DNA of 64,000 nucleotides, taken from assembly GCA_050633885.1 (NCBI GenBank), contig JBOEHK010000002.1, positions 434,001 through 498,000 of the forward strand. Direction: 5' to 3'. The notes below the pieces were generated by a model that worked only from the letters and a program-made list of their open reading frames with translations, was not told where the DNA came from and made no database searches. The stretch comes from JAWSVE01 sp050633885 (GTDB lineage Bacteria > Pseudomonadota > Gammaproteobacteria > Pseudomonadales > Cellvibrionaceae). A program made the translations under genes and the position numbers. Below, one piece after another: positions 46,032 through 55,208 of the stretch (the stretch's first letter is position 1; each line of letters begins with the position of its first letter).

Positions 46032-47174
46032 TTAGCTGGCTTTCTGGATTAATTTTTTAAAGGCTCTTGGCGCGTTTAAGCTTTGAGTAATCAATTTGGA
46101 TCGAAGAGAATTATTATTGTTCATGCGGATCGCGTATAAATTTTCTGTTTTATTACTAAAAGCTTGTTTGAATTGGTTGCCTCCCCAGCCTGTATCGATC
46201 AAATGACATCCATACTTTTTTCTTTCTTCTGTGAATGCGTGAAACCATAATACTCTTGCAGCTTTGAAGTGTTTGTATTTATCATCGAATGCAGTGATAT
46301 GAGCATATGTCCAATCGCCTTCATGAAAGCATAATAGAAACGCAATAACTTGGTGGTCAATTTCCAAAGTATATAAACGAAGCGCTTTTTTCTGGCTGGC
46401 AATTTTAATTTCCTTTTCTATAGTTTTACTTTCCAGTGGATGATTAAAAAAACTGTTCCTTTCGGCACCTTGTTGATTGGCTGAAAACTGTCGTTTAGTG
46501 TGAAGGTCAACTATTTGTGAATATTTATCATTTGAAATATCTGTGAAGCAATTGAGACTGACACTTGAGTATTTTTCCTTTAACTTCTCTAGTCCTTTTT
46601 TAATTTTTCTTTTACTTTCACCTCGAATGATATCTTCGATATGACTTGGTGCAGAAAAGTAATAGGTGGCATCGCTTGACGATTCCGTTTTCATGCTTTG
46701 ATCAAGCGTTAATAGCCGTTTAAGAGTTGTATTTGCGTCTTTTATTCGGTGAAGAAATAATTCGTCCCATTGCGATTTTAAATCGGTATTTAAATAGGTA
46801 AGCAGCTGTGACAATACGTTATCGACGACGTTTTTGTCTTTGATCAAAATAGTCGGCTGTGTGTTATGAACGTAATGATTATTATCTCCCCAAATTCTGA
46901 GGCGGCGTAATCCAAGTCGTGAGACGTTGAGTGATTCTTTTTGGAAAGGAGCAACAGCAATAATGTTGTTGTTATCCCAAAATATTATCCAGAATAATTC
47001 TACGCCGTGTTGGGTGTACAACGGATAGTGCGTCATAACCCAATCCAAACAATAGGTAAATTTTTCCGAGGCAGGTAAATACGAACAAAATTTTTCGTAT
47101 TCTGCTTTATGGCTTTCGAGCATCGAAAGCGAAGTGATGAGTTCCAGTCGATAAGTAATGCCGTCCATGATCAT
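46032..47174 (-). CDS. CelD/BcsL-like GNAT acetyltransferase
   Basis: A 380-residue protein resembling the acetyltransferases of the GNAT_6 (CelD/BcsL) type. Landmarks are FWIIFWDNNNIIAVAPF, a central Lys-rich helix KRKIKKGLEKLKEK, LYTLEIDHQVIAFLLCF and the end LIDTGWGGNQFKQAFSNKTE. Such proteins are often near polysaccharide or envelope genes and probably transfer acyl groups to sugars or peptides. No such genes flank it here, so the substrate is open. No membrane segment. Confidence 0.85.
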   Translation of the reverse strand: MIMDGITYRLELITSLSMLESHKAEYEKFCSYLPASEKFTYCLDWVMTHYPLYTQHGVELFWIIFWDNNNIIAVAPFQKESLNVSRLGLRRLRIWGDNNHYVHNTQPTILIKDKNVVDNVLSQLLTYLNTDLKSQWDELFLHRIKDANTTLKRLLTLDQSMKTESSSDATYYFSAPSHIEDIIRGESKRKIKKGLEKLKEKYSSVSLNCFTDISNDKYSQIVDLHTKRQFSANQQGAERNSFFNHPLESKTIEKEIKIASQKKALRLYTLEIDHQVIAFLLCFHEGDWTYAHITAFDDKYKHFKAARVLWFHAFTEERKKYGCHLIDTGWGGNQFKQAFSNKTENLYAIRMNNNNSLRSKLITQSLNAPRAFKKLIQKAS

Positions 47175-47522
47175 AACCCGGTAAATTGGTTGGTTTGCTT
47201 ATTATCTTGTTTGCCTGCAGGCGCGTTGTCAATAATTGCCATCGCAATTAAAAAAAATCAAAATGCATATTACACTACGAAAACTTTGCGAAAAGGTTAC
47301 AAGAATTTACATTTTTTTCGAAGTAGCGTTTTCGAATAATGGGTATTAAAAAATCAATATAGGTATAAGGCATTACTTAGCGTTTATTTTTGTAGGTGTT
47401 TCTATGTTGTTTGTAAGTGATTTTAATGATTATTAGTGATAGTGGTCGTGGGCTTCTGCTGAGATATTAACAAATGATGTCAGTTTTTAATAAATCGAAG
47501 AATAAACAGAGGAGTAAAACAG
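47175..47522. other. Intergenic stretch with one hairpin
   Basis: About 350 AT-rich bases between two leftward genes, with no credible ORF. At 47233-47250 there is a perfect 7-base dyad TAATTGC / GCAATTA with loop CATC, next to a run of seven A. It lies upstream of the acetyltransferase gene and could be an operator. I see nothing else. Confidence 0.35.
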
Positions 47523-48419
47523 TTAAGGAAGAGAATTAAGAAAATGAATCGTGTCGTTGAAGGAAGAAGAGACATCCCTAAATAAAGTTGACGCAGAAAC
47601 GAGAGTGTTTGAATGGCTGTCTTCTTTGTAATACTTCTCGATGACGTCTACATTCAGTGAGCGAAGTTTCTTGGCCATATTCTGAGAGTTTTTGATTAAG
47701 ACGCGGGTATCTTCTTCACCATGAGTCAGCAGTGCAGGGGGTGTGGAAGGGGTGACAAAGTGGATCGGTTGGGTCAGCGATAAATTGTTAGTGCTACTAA
47801 AAACTCGTTTTACTCTTCCGCTAGTCAGAGGAAGAAAATCGTAAGGCCCCGACCATCCTATCCAGGCTTTTATTTTACTCGGGCTAACTTGGGCTGCAGT
47901 GAGGTATTTTGAGTCTGTGGCCAATAGTGACGCGATATGAGCTCCTGCCGAATGGCCGATGAGTATGAATTCTTGATCGGGATAGAGAGAGGCGATTTTT
48001 TTCACTGCTAAGGCTGAGTCTTCAACGAAATTTGGGAATTGTACTTCGGGGTATAGGCGGTAATCGGGAATCACAACTCGATAGCCTTCAAGAGAAAAAG
48101 CGCGACCTACAAATCGATAAAGTTCTTTCTTACCAGAATCCCAAGCTCCGCCGTAGAAAAATATCAAAGTAATATTTTTGCTGTAAGCTGAGGCGTTATT
48201 AGTATTGCTTTTCTGAGAGTCATGGGGTTCATAAATATCAAGAGTATGTCTTGGATTTACAGTCTTTGTTGTGGTTTCTACATATCGAATATCTTCCATT
48301 CTCGTGTAGCCTGAGGAGGGAGTGGCGATATTGAGCAATTGCAGGGCACAACCTTGCAATGATAGGAGGCTAATCATAAAAAAGGTAAATACGAATACTT
48401 TTGTTGGGGGTAAGGTCAT
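47523..48419 (-). CDS. Lipoprotein alpha/beta-hydrolase (esterase)
   Basis: A 298-residue alpha/beta-hydrolase with a lipoprotein signal (hydrophobic core, then SLQGC). The oxyanion region is FFYGGAWDSG, the nucleophile elbow GHSAGAH, and the late segments LTHGEEDTRV (Asp) and YKEDSHSNT (His) complete a triad. DYRLYPEVQFP is characteristic of the BD-FAE/lipase-esterase group. Likely a periplasmic or outer-membrane-anchored esterase. It has its own promoter region on both sides. Confidence 0.9.
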   Translation of the reverse strand: MTLPPTKVFVFTFFMISLLSLQGCALQLLNIATPSSGYTRMEDIRYVETTTKTVNPRHTLDIYEPHDSQKSNTNNASAYSKNITLIFFYGGAWDSGKKELYRFVGRAFSLEGYRVVIPDYRLYPEVQFPNFVEDSALAVKKIASLYPDQEFILIGHSAGAHIASLLATDSKYLTAAQVSPSKIKAWIGWSGPYDFLPLTSGRVKRVFSSTNNLSLTQPIHFVTPSTPPALLTHGEEDTRVLIKNSQNMAKKLRSLNVDVIEKYYKEDSHSNTLVSASTLFRDVSSSFNDTIHFLNSLP

Positions 48420-48565
48420 TTTTCTGTTAAAGAATTATAAAAAGATAATATTGCTTTCTATCGTATTAAGCGCTTAGGATCGCTTGTCGCCGTATTGATA
48501 TCACTGTCAATATTCATTAACAGTTATGTACGAATCAACACTCATAACAGATCAAATATTTTTTT

Positions 48566-49000
48566 ATGCTTTTCATATTATTTTTGAGTTCTTTTCTCGC
48601 TGCTACCCTATTGCCCTTATATTCTGAGGTCGTACTGGTGACGCTGCTTAATCAAGGTGAACATTCTCATCTGGTGATAGGTTTGGTGGCGACGCTGGGT
48701 AATACCCTTGGAGCCGTATTTAATTGGGGGCTAGGGCGATACCTTCTGCATTTCCAGCAAAAAAAATGGTTTCCCTTTTCTCAGGAAAAGCTCGTATCCT
48801 CTCAAGTTTGGTTTCAACGTTACGGTCAGTGGAGTTTGTTGTTTTCTTGGCTGCCTATGGTGGGTGATGCGTTTACCTTTATTGCGGGCACTATGCGCGT
48901 CAAGTTAATCACTCTTATTGTTCTTTGCGGAATAGGGAAGGGCTTACGTTATGCTGTGCTTATTATGTTCGCAGATCGATACTTATCGCAACTTTCTTGA
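48566..49000 (+). CDS. YqaA-family membrane protein (DedA-like)
   Basis: A 144-residue membrane protein with four segments. It has LPLYSEVVLVTLL near the start, the conserved GNTLGAVFNWGLGRY, FQRYGQWSLLFSWLPMVGDAFTFIAG, and a last helix with GKGLRYAVL. This is the YqaA branch of the SNARE-associated (DedA-like) family, whose larger members handle lipids. Function unknown. Confidence 0.9.
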   Translation: MLFILFLSSFLAATLLPLYSEVVLVTLLNQGEHSHLVIGLVATLGNTLGAVFNWGLGRYLLHFQQKKWFPFSQEKLVSSQVWFQRYGQWSLLFSWLPMVGDAFTFIAGTMRVKLITLIVLCGIGKGLRYAVLIMFADRYLSQLS

Positions 49001-49116
49001 TGTTATTCATGTCTCACCAAGGCAACGTCAACATTTACAGTTCTACTGTTATTAAATTCTAAAGTTATAAAGTTCTACAGCTATAAAGTACTTCTCTCAT
49101 AAATATAGGATATAGG

Positions 49117-49572
49117 ATGAACCAGATCATTCAAATTAGCGTATTCCGGTATGTGAATAGATTATTTATCTCGGGTGTTTTTATTGTATTCTTTCCTATT
49201 CTCGGGTGTGCTGATTCTTCAATGACAGAAAAACTGGAGAAAAATACAGAAAGGGTATTAGCAAAAGGGGTGCAAAAGAAAAATGAGCCAAAGGCTAGAC
49301 TACATGGCAAGTCAGTTGGCATAAGGGTTATCATTCATTTTTCTAGCGCTATAACCGATTCAGAAAAAAATGATATCAAACAATTCTTTCAAAGCTATCA
49401 GGTAGAAGAAATACACTTGGCATCGCCCAGCCATGACAAGCGTTGGGTCGTGATACTGCCTGACACTTTTATGGTTGATGCTCTTCCTAGTATGTGCGAC
49501 AGTTTGTCAAAGAAACCATATGTGTTAGCGGCTGAGCCTGATAGGCTCATGAAAAAAAATAACGGGAGATAG
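49117..49572 (+). CDS. Lipoprotein resembling a stand-alone subtilase prodomain
   Basis: A 151-residue exported protein with a lipobox (ILGC, Cys about residue 31). After a charged linker, the last 85 residues follow the strand-helix-strand-strand-helix-strand order of I9/subtilase prodomains: VGIRVIIHF, SEKNDIKQFFQSY, VEEIHLASP, WVVILP, DALPSMCDSLSKK, YVLAAEPDR. The prodomain of the subtilase in the next gene ends in the very similar VEYAEPDR. No protease domain is attached. It may be an inhibitor or folding helper for that subtilase, held at the membrane. That is inference: identity outside the last motif is low by eye. Confidence 0.7.
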   Translation: MNQIIQISVFRYVNRLFISGVFIVFFPILGCADSSMTEKLEKNTERVLAKGVQKKNEPKARLHGKSVGIRVIIHFSSAITDSEKNDIKQFFQSYQVEEIHLASPSHDKRWVVILPDTFMVDALPSMCDSLSKKPYVLAAEPDRLMKKNNGR

Positions 49573-49677
49573 AGTCTCTTTCGATTATTTTTGATGCTTT
49601 TCTTTTAATCTACTCTCTTCAACCACCTCCCTTCAACTCATTTTCTTCAATACTTTTATTCTTTATTCCTTTTAGGG

Positions 49678-49706
49678 TTGACATGATTTTAATTTCAATT
49701 GAGATA
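49678..49706 (+). promoter_or_regulatory. Possible promoter of the subtilase gene
   Basis: TTGACA at 49678-49683, a perfect -35, with GAGATA at 17-base spacing or GATATG at 19 as a weak -10. It lies about 100 bases before the chosen start of the subtilase. The -10 is poor. Confidence 0.35.
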
Positions 49707-49802
49707 TGCATCACAATATTATCTTTGAATTTTGGGTGAGTTTAGAAAGAATCCGTCCAAGTTGTGAGTTTTCTTCACATTTATTTCGCTTGGGGGCGGG
49801 TT

Positions 49803-51902
49803 ATGGTTTTTAAAAAAATTTGTACGTGTGTGATTGGAAAATTATTGATACTGCTATCTTTAGTTGGTCTCAGTAGTTTTGTGTTTGCTCAACCTTCCAT
49901 TAATACGCAATCTGCCATTGATACACAATCTAATCGCGGCTTAACAAATCGAATTATTGTGAAGTATAAAAATAGTTCTCCCATGTTATTAAGTAATGGG
50001 CTGTCTACTTCTTCACTGAATCGCATCTCTTCTCAAGCCTCTGTTCGGCTCAGATTTGTTCGTCGTACCTTAAGAGGCGCCTATGTTCTTAAGCTTGATA
50101 GGTTCAGAAGCGAATCAGAAGTTGTGGCGATGGCGAAACGCTTAAAGTTAGATTCAAACGTTGAGTACGCTGAACCAGATAGGATTTTAAAACCTATGTT
50201 TGTGCCTGATGATCCTGGATATGTTAATCAATGGCATTACTTTGAATCTGTTGCTGGATTAAATTTGCCGGATGCTTGGGATATCAGCACGGGAGAAGGT
50301 GCTGTAGTGGCTGTTCTTGATACGGGAATCTTACCCCATGCCGATCTACTTGCTAATACATTGCCTGGCTATGACATGATTTCTGACACTTTTATTTCAC
50401 AAGATGGCGATGGACGTGATGATGATCCTTTTGATAATGGAGATCATGTAGATAGAGGCGAGTGTGGCACTGATCCTATTACTGGAGAGCCCATCCCACT
50501 GAGTGATCAAAATAGTAGTTGGCACGGGACACATGTTGCAGGAACCGTGGCGGCAGTGACAGATAATGGCGTGGGTGTTGCTGGCGTTGCTTTTAATTCA
50601 CAAGTACTCCCAGTTCGTGTTTTAGGTAAGTGTGGTGGTTACACCTCAGATATTGCTGATGGCATGGTTTGGGCGGCAGGTGGCAATGTCAGTGGTGTTC
50701 CTACAAACCCTAATCCTGCTCAAGTCATTAATTTAAGCTTGGGAGGAAGTGGAGCTTGCGATTTTACTTCTCAGAATGCCATTAACACCGCTAGAAATTT
50801 AGGTGCAACGGTCGTGATTGCTGCGGGAAATGAAAACATGAACGCCAGTCATTCATCACCGGCAAACTGCAATGGTGTCGTGGCTGTAGCAGCTGTTGGG
50901 CGCTCAGGTGGGCGAGCGTTTTATTCAAACTATGGCAGTGTTGTGGATGTTGCAGCTCCGGGAGGAGATCTGCGAACCGGAAGTGCAGGTGGAATATTGT
51001 CGACACTTAATGAGGGACTTGAAGGGTCGGCGAATGAGACCTATGCGTACTCTCAGGGAACAAGCATGGCGGCTCCTCATGTTGCGGGAGCACTAGCATT
51101 GTTATATGCGGCAGATCCTACAACGACTCCTGATTCAGCAGAAGCTGCTTTAAAATCTACAGCTAGAAATTTTCCTAGCTCTTGCAGTCAATGTGGGTCC
51201 GGTATTGTTGATGCGGCTGCACTTTTGGCTGGTGTTAGTGGTGGTGGACCTGTTGCTGAAAGTGGTGAGTTAATCAATGGTGTAGCCAAAATAAACTTGG
51301 CGGCCTCAACAGGAGGGACAGACTTTTTTACGATCGATGTTCCAGAAGGTGCGACAAACTTAACGTTTGCGATGAGCGGAGGAGCTTCCAGTCGTGACGA
51401 TGCGGATTTGTATGTACGGTTTGGAAATGCACCTACTCAATCGCTTTATGAGTGTAGGCCTTATAAGAGTGGAAATAATGAAGTCTGTACTTTTGCCGCA
51501 CCTTCGGCGGGTATCTATCATGTCATGATTCGTGGTTATTCTTCTTATTCTAATGTTTCTTTGTTAGCGACATTTGATGAGCCGTCAGCGACGGGTGGTG
51601 TTGGTGGATTTACGGAAGAAAATCTTTCTGGCGGTCGTAATGCATTTACTTATTACGAAATAGAAGTTCCTGCGGGAACAGCAAATCTGTCCGTTGAAAT
51701 TTCGGGGGGAAGTGGCGATGCAGATTTGTATGTTCGACAGGGATCTAGGCCTACAACCGGAAGTTATTATTGCCGACCTTATAAAGATGGAAATACTGAA
51801 TCTTGTTCTATTGACAATCCAACTGCATCGACATGGCACATTGGTATTCGAGGTTACCGAGCTTACTCAAATGTAAATTTGGATGTTAGTTTTCATGATT
51901 AA
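49803..51902 (+). CDS. Secreted S8 subtilisin-like protease with two PPC domains
   Basis: A 699-residue exported protease from the ATG at 49803, which follows GGGGGCGGG; the frame opens 13 codons earlier. Signal peptide cut after VFA, an I9-like prodomain ending in VEYAEPDR, then the S8 domain with Asp173 (VLDTGI), His241 (HGTHVAG) and Ser421 (GTSMAAPHVAG). Two pre-peptidase C-terminal (PPC) domains follow, each with DADLYVR, a CRPYK-x-GN segment and a closing (H)V/IGIRGY strand. PPC domains are usually removed after export. Likely released to digest protein outside the cell. The upstream gene encodes a separate prodomain-like lipoprotein. Confidence 0.95.
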   Translation: MVFKKICTCVIGKLLILLSLVGLSSFVFAQPSINTQSAIDTQSNRGLTNRIIVKYKNSSPMLLSNGLSTSSLNRISSQASVRLRFVRRTLRGAYVLKLDRFRSESEVVAMAKRLKLDSNVEYAEPDRILKPMFVPDDPGYVNQWHYFESVAGLNLPDAWDISTGEGAVVAVLDTGILPHADLLANTLPGYDMISDTFISQDGDGRDDDPFDNGDHVDRGECGTDPITGEPIPLSDQNSSWHGTHVAGTVAAVTDNGVGVAGVAFNSQVLPVRVLGKCGGYTSDIADGMVWAAGGNVSGVPTNPNPAQVINLSLGGSGACDFTSQNAINTARNLGATVVIAAGNENMNASHSSPANCNGVVAVAAVGRSGGRAFYSNYGSVVDVAAPGGDLRTGSAGGILSTLNEGLEGSANETYAYSQGTSMAAPHVAGALALLYAADPTTTPDSAEAALKSTARNFPSSCSQCGSGIVDAAALLAGVSGGGPVAESGELINGVAKINLAASTGGTDFFTIDVPEGATNLTFAMSGGASSRDDADLYVRFGNAPTQSLYECRPYKSGNNEVCTFAAPSAGIYHVMIRGYSSYSNVSLLATFDEPSATGGVGGFTEENLSGGRNAFTYYEIEVPAGTANLSVEISGGSGDADLYVRQGSRPTTGSYYCRPYKDGNTESCSIDNPTASTWHIGIRGYRAYSNVNLDVSFHD

Positions 51903-52214
51903 AGCGTTATTGGTTTAAACCGGAAGGCTGTCTGTAATATCTTGATATAGCATTCCGGTTACTCCATCGATGGCTAGTGGAATTATCTTTAAATATATCA
52001 TTAGGGTCACCACTCGACCTTTTTATCTCTCTGCCTCTTTTTTAAAAATTTCTAGGTTTTGAAAGATCTATAGGTTTTAAGAGTTCTGTCTTTTTAGAAA
52101 AGTATGACAAAAGTACTTTTTCTTTTTCAAATGTCAAATCATTGTAAATTCCTAGATTGGGCGGCTAAGTTCTGTTGTCAACTATGCCCAAATAAGTAGA
52201 ATTCGACAGGATAA
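51903..52214. other. Gap with a long-loop inverted repeat
   Basis: About 310 bases with no gene. Just after the subtilase, AACCGGAA (51918-51925) and TTCCGGTT (51953-51960) form an 8-base perfect stem with a 27-base loop that holds a smaller ATATC/GATAT stem. It has no T run, so it is an uncertain terminator. The rest is T-rich and probably carries the promoter of the OmpA-like gene. Confidence 0.4.
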
Positions 52215-53312
52215 ATGAGCACACTTTTACCTGTTAATGGAATAAAAATGAGAAATTTTCTACTGGCAATCGCGATCATTATCTTGATGGGATGGATTTT
52301 TTATTGCACAAACACTGACGGCCCTAGAATTGAAAAAAGTTTAACTGAAAAAGTGTCAGAAGTGTTAAAGAACGCACCTGAAGACTTTTCAGGTATTCAG
52401 GTGACAGCTGATATTCGGCATATCACCTTACATGGAAATGTTGATGCTAGAGAAGATATTGAAGTCGCTGTTAGTTTGGCTGAAGAAATTTATGGCGTAA
52501 AGACCGTGAATCAACAGTTAACCGTTTTAGAAAAACCGGTTGTTAAAATAGATTATCAAACAGGTCTTCAACTTGATGAGCATCGTATTGTGCTGAATGG
52601 AATGGTACCGAGCGAAGATGCTAAGCGTAATCTATTGATCGCTGTAAAAAATTTCTACCCCGATCATGGCCTTGTTGATCGTTTAATTATTCAAAACAAT
52701 GCGCCAGATCAATGGCTTTTTGTAATGAAAAGTCTACTCAATAACATGCAAACTTTTACAAGAGGCAACGCTGTTCTCTTAAATCATTCGATAGCTGTGT
52801 CGGGTGAAGTGGATACACAAGAGAAATCTGATTTGGCTGTATCTTCTCTTAAGAAAGCATTGGGTGAAGATTTTCAACTTAACCCAATAATCAAAGTCAT
52901 ACGATCTCGCTTAATCTCTGAAGCTGAAAAAGTGCAGCAACAAGCTATCAATTGCCAAAAAGAATTCGAAGATATTTTAAGTTCTGGTGAGATTAAATTT
53001 AAAACGAATAGCGATGACATTCAAATTGAAAGTTTTTCGCTGTTGGACACTTTGGTTGATGTCGCAGAAAAATGTCCAGAAGCATTAGTGGAGGTTGCTG
53101 GTCATACTGATTCGCAAGGCGCTGAAATTTATAATCAACAGCTGAGTGAGAGACGAGCAAGGTCTGTTGCCGATTATTTAGTGGCAAAAGGTATTGAATC
53201 AAAAAGATTATCAAGTGCGGGATATGGGGAGTTGCAACCGATAGCTGATAATATGACAGCTGATGGAAGAGCAAAAAACAGAAGAATTGAACTCACAGTG
53301 ATGGAGAAATAA
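52215..53312 (+). CDS. BON plus OmpA-domain envelope protein
   Basis: A 365-residue protein. An N-terminal membrane helix or uncleaved signal (LLAIAIIILMGWIFY), a BON domain (VTADIRHITLHGNVDAREDIEVAVSLAEE), a second BON-like repeat around residues 115-210, and an OmpA C-terminal peptidoglycan-binding domain (FKTNSDDI, VEVAGHTDSQG, LSERRARSVADYL, AKNRRIEL). AGGATAA precedes the ATG. The layout resembles mycobacterial OmpATb/ArfA. It probably links membrane to cell wall. It lies 2 bases before the DUF4332 gene, so the two are co-translated. Confidence 0.92.
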   Translation: MSTLLPVNGIKMRNFLLAIAIIILMGWIFYCTNTDGPRIEKSLTEKVSEVLKNAPEDFSGIQVTADIRHITLHGNVDAREDIEVAVSLAEEIYGVKTVNQQLTVLEKPVVKIDYQTGLQLDEHRIVLNGMVPSEDAKRNLLIAVKNFYPDHGLVDRLIIQNNAPDQWLFVMKSLLNNMQTFTRGNAVLLNHSIAVSGEVDTQEKSDLAVSSLKKALGEDFQLNPIIKVIRSRLISEAEKVQQQAINCQKEFEDILSSGEIKFKTNSDDIQIESFSLLDTLVDVAEKCPEALVEVAGHTDSQGAEIYNQQLSERRARSVADYLVAKGIESKRLSSAGYGELQPIADNMTADGRAKNRRIELTVMEK

Positions 53313-53314
53313 TC

Positions 53315-53950
53315 ATGCGCTATTTACTATCTGAACTATTCGTGTGCTTGATCATTGCGGCTGTCATTGGTGGAATCATTGGTTGGTTATTGCATAGATT
53401 TTTTTGGTGCAAAGGGAAAGGTCATGTTGAAGTGTCTGAGTTGGAAAAAAGCCAGCAACTTGTCACCCAATTAAAAGCTGAAAACGATCGAAATATTCAT
53501 TTGTTACATGAGGCTCGCAAACCAAAAGCAATTGATATTCAGTTATTAGAGGTTGAACAAATTGAAGGTATTGGTAAAGGCTATGGAAAGCGTTTGCGCG
53601 AGATGGGAATTTCTACCGTTGAAGAGATGCTAGAGAGAGGCCTGACTTTTGAAGGAAGAGCGAACATTACTGAAACGACTAAGCTCAGTGCTGTTGCCGT
53701 AGAGTCTTGGGTTTCTATTGCGGATTTGATGCGTATACCTGGAGCGGGTAAACAATTTTCTGAGTTGTTGGAGGCATCCGGTGTCAAAAGTGTTGAATCA
53801 TTACGTTCGCAAAACCCAAAAACATTGGCTGATAAAATGAAAATGGTCAATGATGCTCAGAGAATAACGACAGAAGAATTGCCTCAAGCAGATCAACTGA
53901 CAGAATGGATTGTGTTGTCGAAAGAGATGGATGTTCGCCTTAAAGCTTAA
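53315..53950 (+). CDS. Membrane-anchored DUF4332 helix-hairpin-helix protein
   Basis: A 211-residue protein with one N-terminal membrane helix (LIIAAVIGGIIGWLL), a short coiled segment, then two helix-hairpin-helix-like units: IEGIGKGYGKRLREMGI and IPGAGKQFSELLEASGVKSVESL, the latter being the DUF4332 signature. DUF4332 proteins are of unknown function and resemble DNA-binding HhH domains, odd for a membrane-tethered protein. It forms a two-gene operon with the BON-OmpA gene and is followed by a strong terminator. Confidence 0.9.
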   Translation: MRYLLSELFVCLIIAAVIGGIIGWLLHRFFWCKGKGHVEVSELEKSQQLVTQLKAENDRNIHLLHEARKPKAIDIQLLEVEQIEGIGKGYGKRLREMGISTVEEMLERGLTFEGRANITETTKLSAVAVESWVSIADLMRIPGAGKQFSELLEASGVKSVESLRSQNPKTLADKMKMVNDAQRITTEELPQADQLTEWIVLSKEMDVRLKA

Positions 53951-54026
53951 CGGATGACTATTGGCTAAGCGCATTTGTTTTAACGCAATATTCTCAACGT
54001 TCCGGTTTTAACACACATTGGTCTTA

Positions 54027-54070
54027 ACACATAAAAAAAGAGAGCAGTTACGCTCTCTTTTTTTATGTGT
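54027..54070. terminator. Bidirectional terminator
   Basis: A perfect 19-base inverted repeat with loop AGTTAC. The arms run from ACACAT through an A run to GAGAGC and back through GCTCTC and a T run, so it can end transcription from both the DUF4332 gene and the convergent glutathione peroxidase gene. Confidence 0.95.
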
Positions 54071-54088
54071 GTACTATTAATTTTAAAG

Positions 54089-54667
54089 TTAGAGGATTTT
54101 TTCTATGGCCTCTGTCATTTCAATTGATTCAGGCTTCACTTGGCTACTAAATTGCTCAACGACGACTCCGTTTTTATCAACCAAATATTTGTTGAAGTTC
54201 CAACTGGGTTTAGACTGTTGGCTGGCAAGGTGTTGAAAAATAGGATGAGCGTCATCGCCTTTGACGGGGATTTCTTGCGTCATTAAAAAGGTTACGCCAT
54301 AGTTTTTGTAGCAGACATCAGCGGTTTCAGCAGAATCTTTTGCTTCTTGGTGAAAAGCATTGGATGGAAAACCAATAATCACTAGGTCTTGATCTTTGTA
54401 ACGTTGATGCAGTTTTTCGAGCCCGCCAAATTGATAAGTGAATCCACAATGGCTGGCTGTATTGACAAGTAATACGGGTTTGTTAGCTGTCGCTTCACAC
54501 ACATTGATCATTTCAGAGCTGTGAAGTTTTTTCATTTTATGGTTCAGCCAGCTAGGACAAGCTGACTCTTCAGCGGTGGCATATCGAGATGTCACTGACG
54601 ATATTGTGATTATTCCTATGACACTCAGTGTGGCGAGTAAGAGAGTTTTGTTCACAGTAGTCTCCAT
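54089..54667 (-). CDS. Exported glutathione-peroxidase-like protein
   Basis: A 192-residue peroxidase of the glutathione peroxidase family with an N-terminal signal or anchor cut near ATA. The catalytic Cys is Cys74 in NTASHCGFTYQ; the second motif is FPSNAFHQEAKDS where the family usually has FPCNQF, so a resolving Cys is lost, and the WNFNKYLVDKNG motif is intact. A second Cys occurs in TADVCYKNYGV. Such Cys-type enzymes usually take electrons from thioredoxin rather than glutathione. Likely acts in the periplasm against peroxides. Confidence 0.93.
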   Translation of the reverse strand: METTVNKTLLLATLSVIGIITISSVTSRYATAEESACPSWLNHKMKKLHSSEMINVCEATANKPVLLVNTASHCGFTYQFGGLEKLHQRYKDQDLVIIGFPSNAFHQEAKDSAETADVCYKNYGVTFLMTQEIPVKGDDAHPIFQHLASQQSKPSWNFNKYLVDKNGVVVEQFSSQVKPESIEMTEAIEKIL

Positions 54668-55208
54668 GTTTTCTGTCTACAGCAGGTTCAAATCCAAAGT
54701 GCATAGCTTGAAGCATTTATTGATAGGTTTGGTCAATAAAATAGGTGTCAAACTATTTATGTATTAATAAAGAGTGCTTATCAATAAACGCAGATATCGA
54801 TAATCTTTAGTTGCCTGTATTGATACGGATGAATTATTTATTTGGATCTACCTAGACGTCCGGGTTCTAGGTGATCAAGGAAAAGCATGTTGATGTCATG
54901 GCAAGTATTGTGAGCTATCGATTGTTTTATCACTAAGACTTACGTCACACTTAGACGGATATTGGGAAGTTTTTATTGGGTTAGCCGTTTTATGGCATTG
55001 AAGAAATAGAAAAAATCACGAAGCTGTCTAATGATTTTGTTTTAGATTTTGTGAGGGGTGGAGGGTAAGCGGGCACAGGTTGAGGGGCGCGCCTAAAATG
55101 GCTGGCAATCAATGCGCTGATTACTGCGGATTGTTATATGAAAATAGCTAATAACGGAATGAGTAAACAGCTTATTAGTAAGCAACGCATTGATGTATAA
55201 AAAATGTA
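54668..55208. other. 541-base gap with one imperfect hairpin
   Basis: No gene seen. At 54845-54876 GATCTACCTAGA and TTCTAGGTGATC form a hairpin with one bulged T and a short CG-rich loop. A GC-richer patch with GGGCGCGCC lies near 55085. No tRNA-like fold, no long ORF. Confidence 0.4.
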
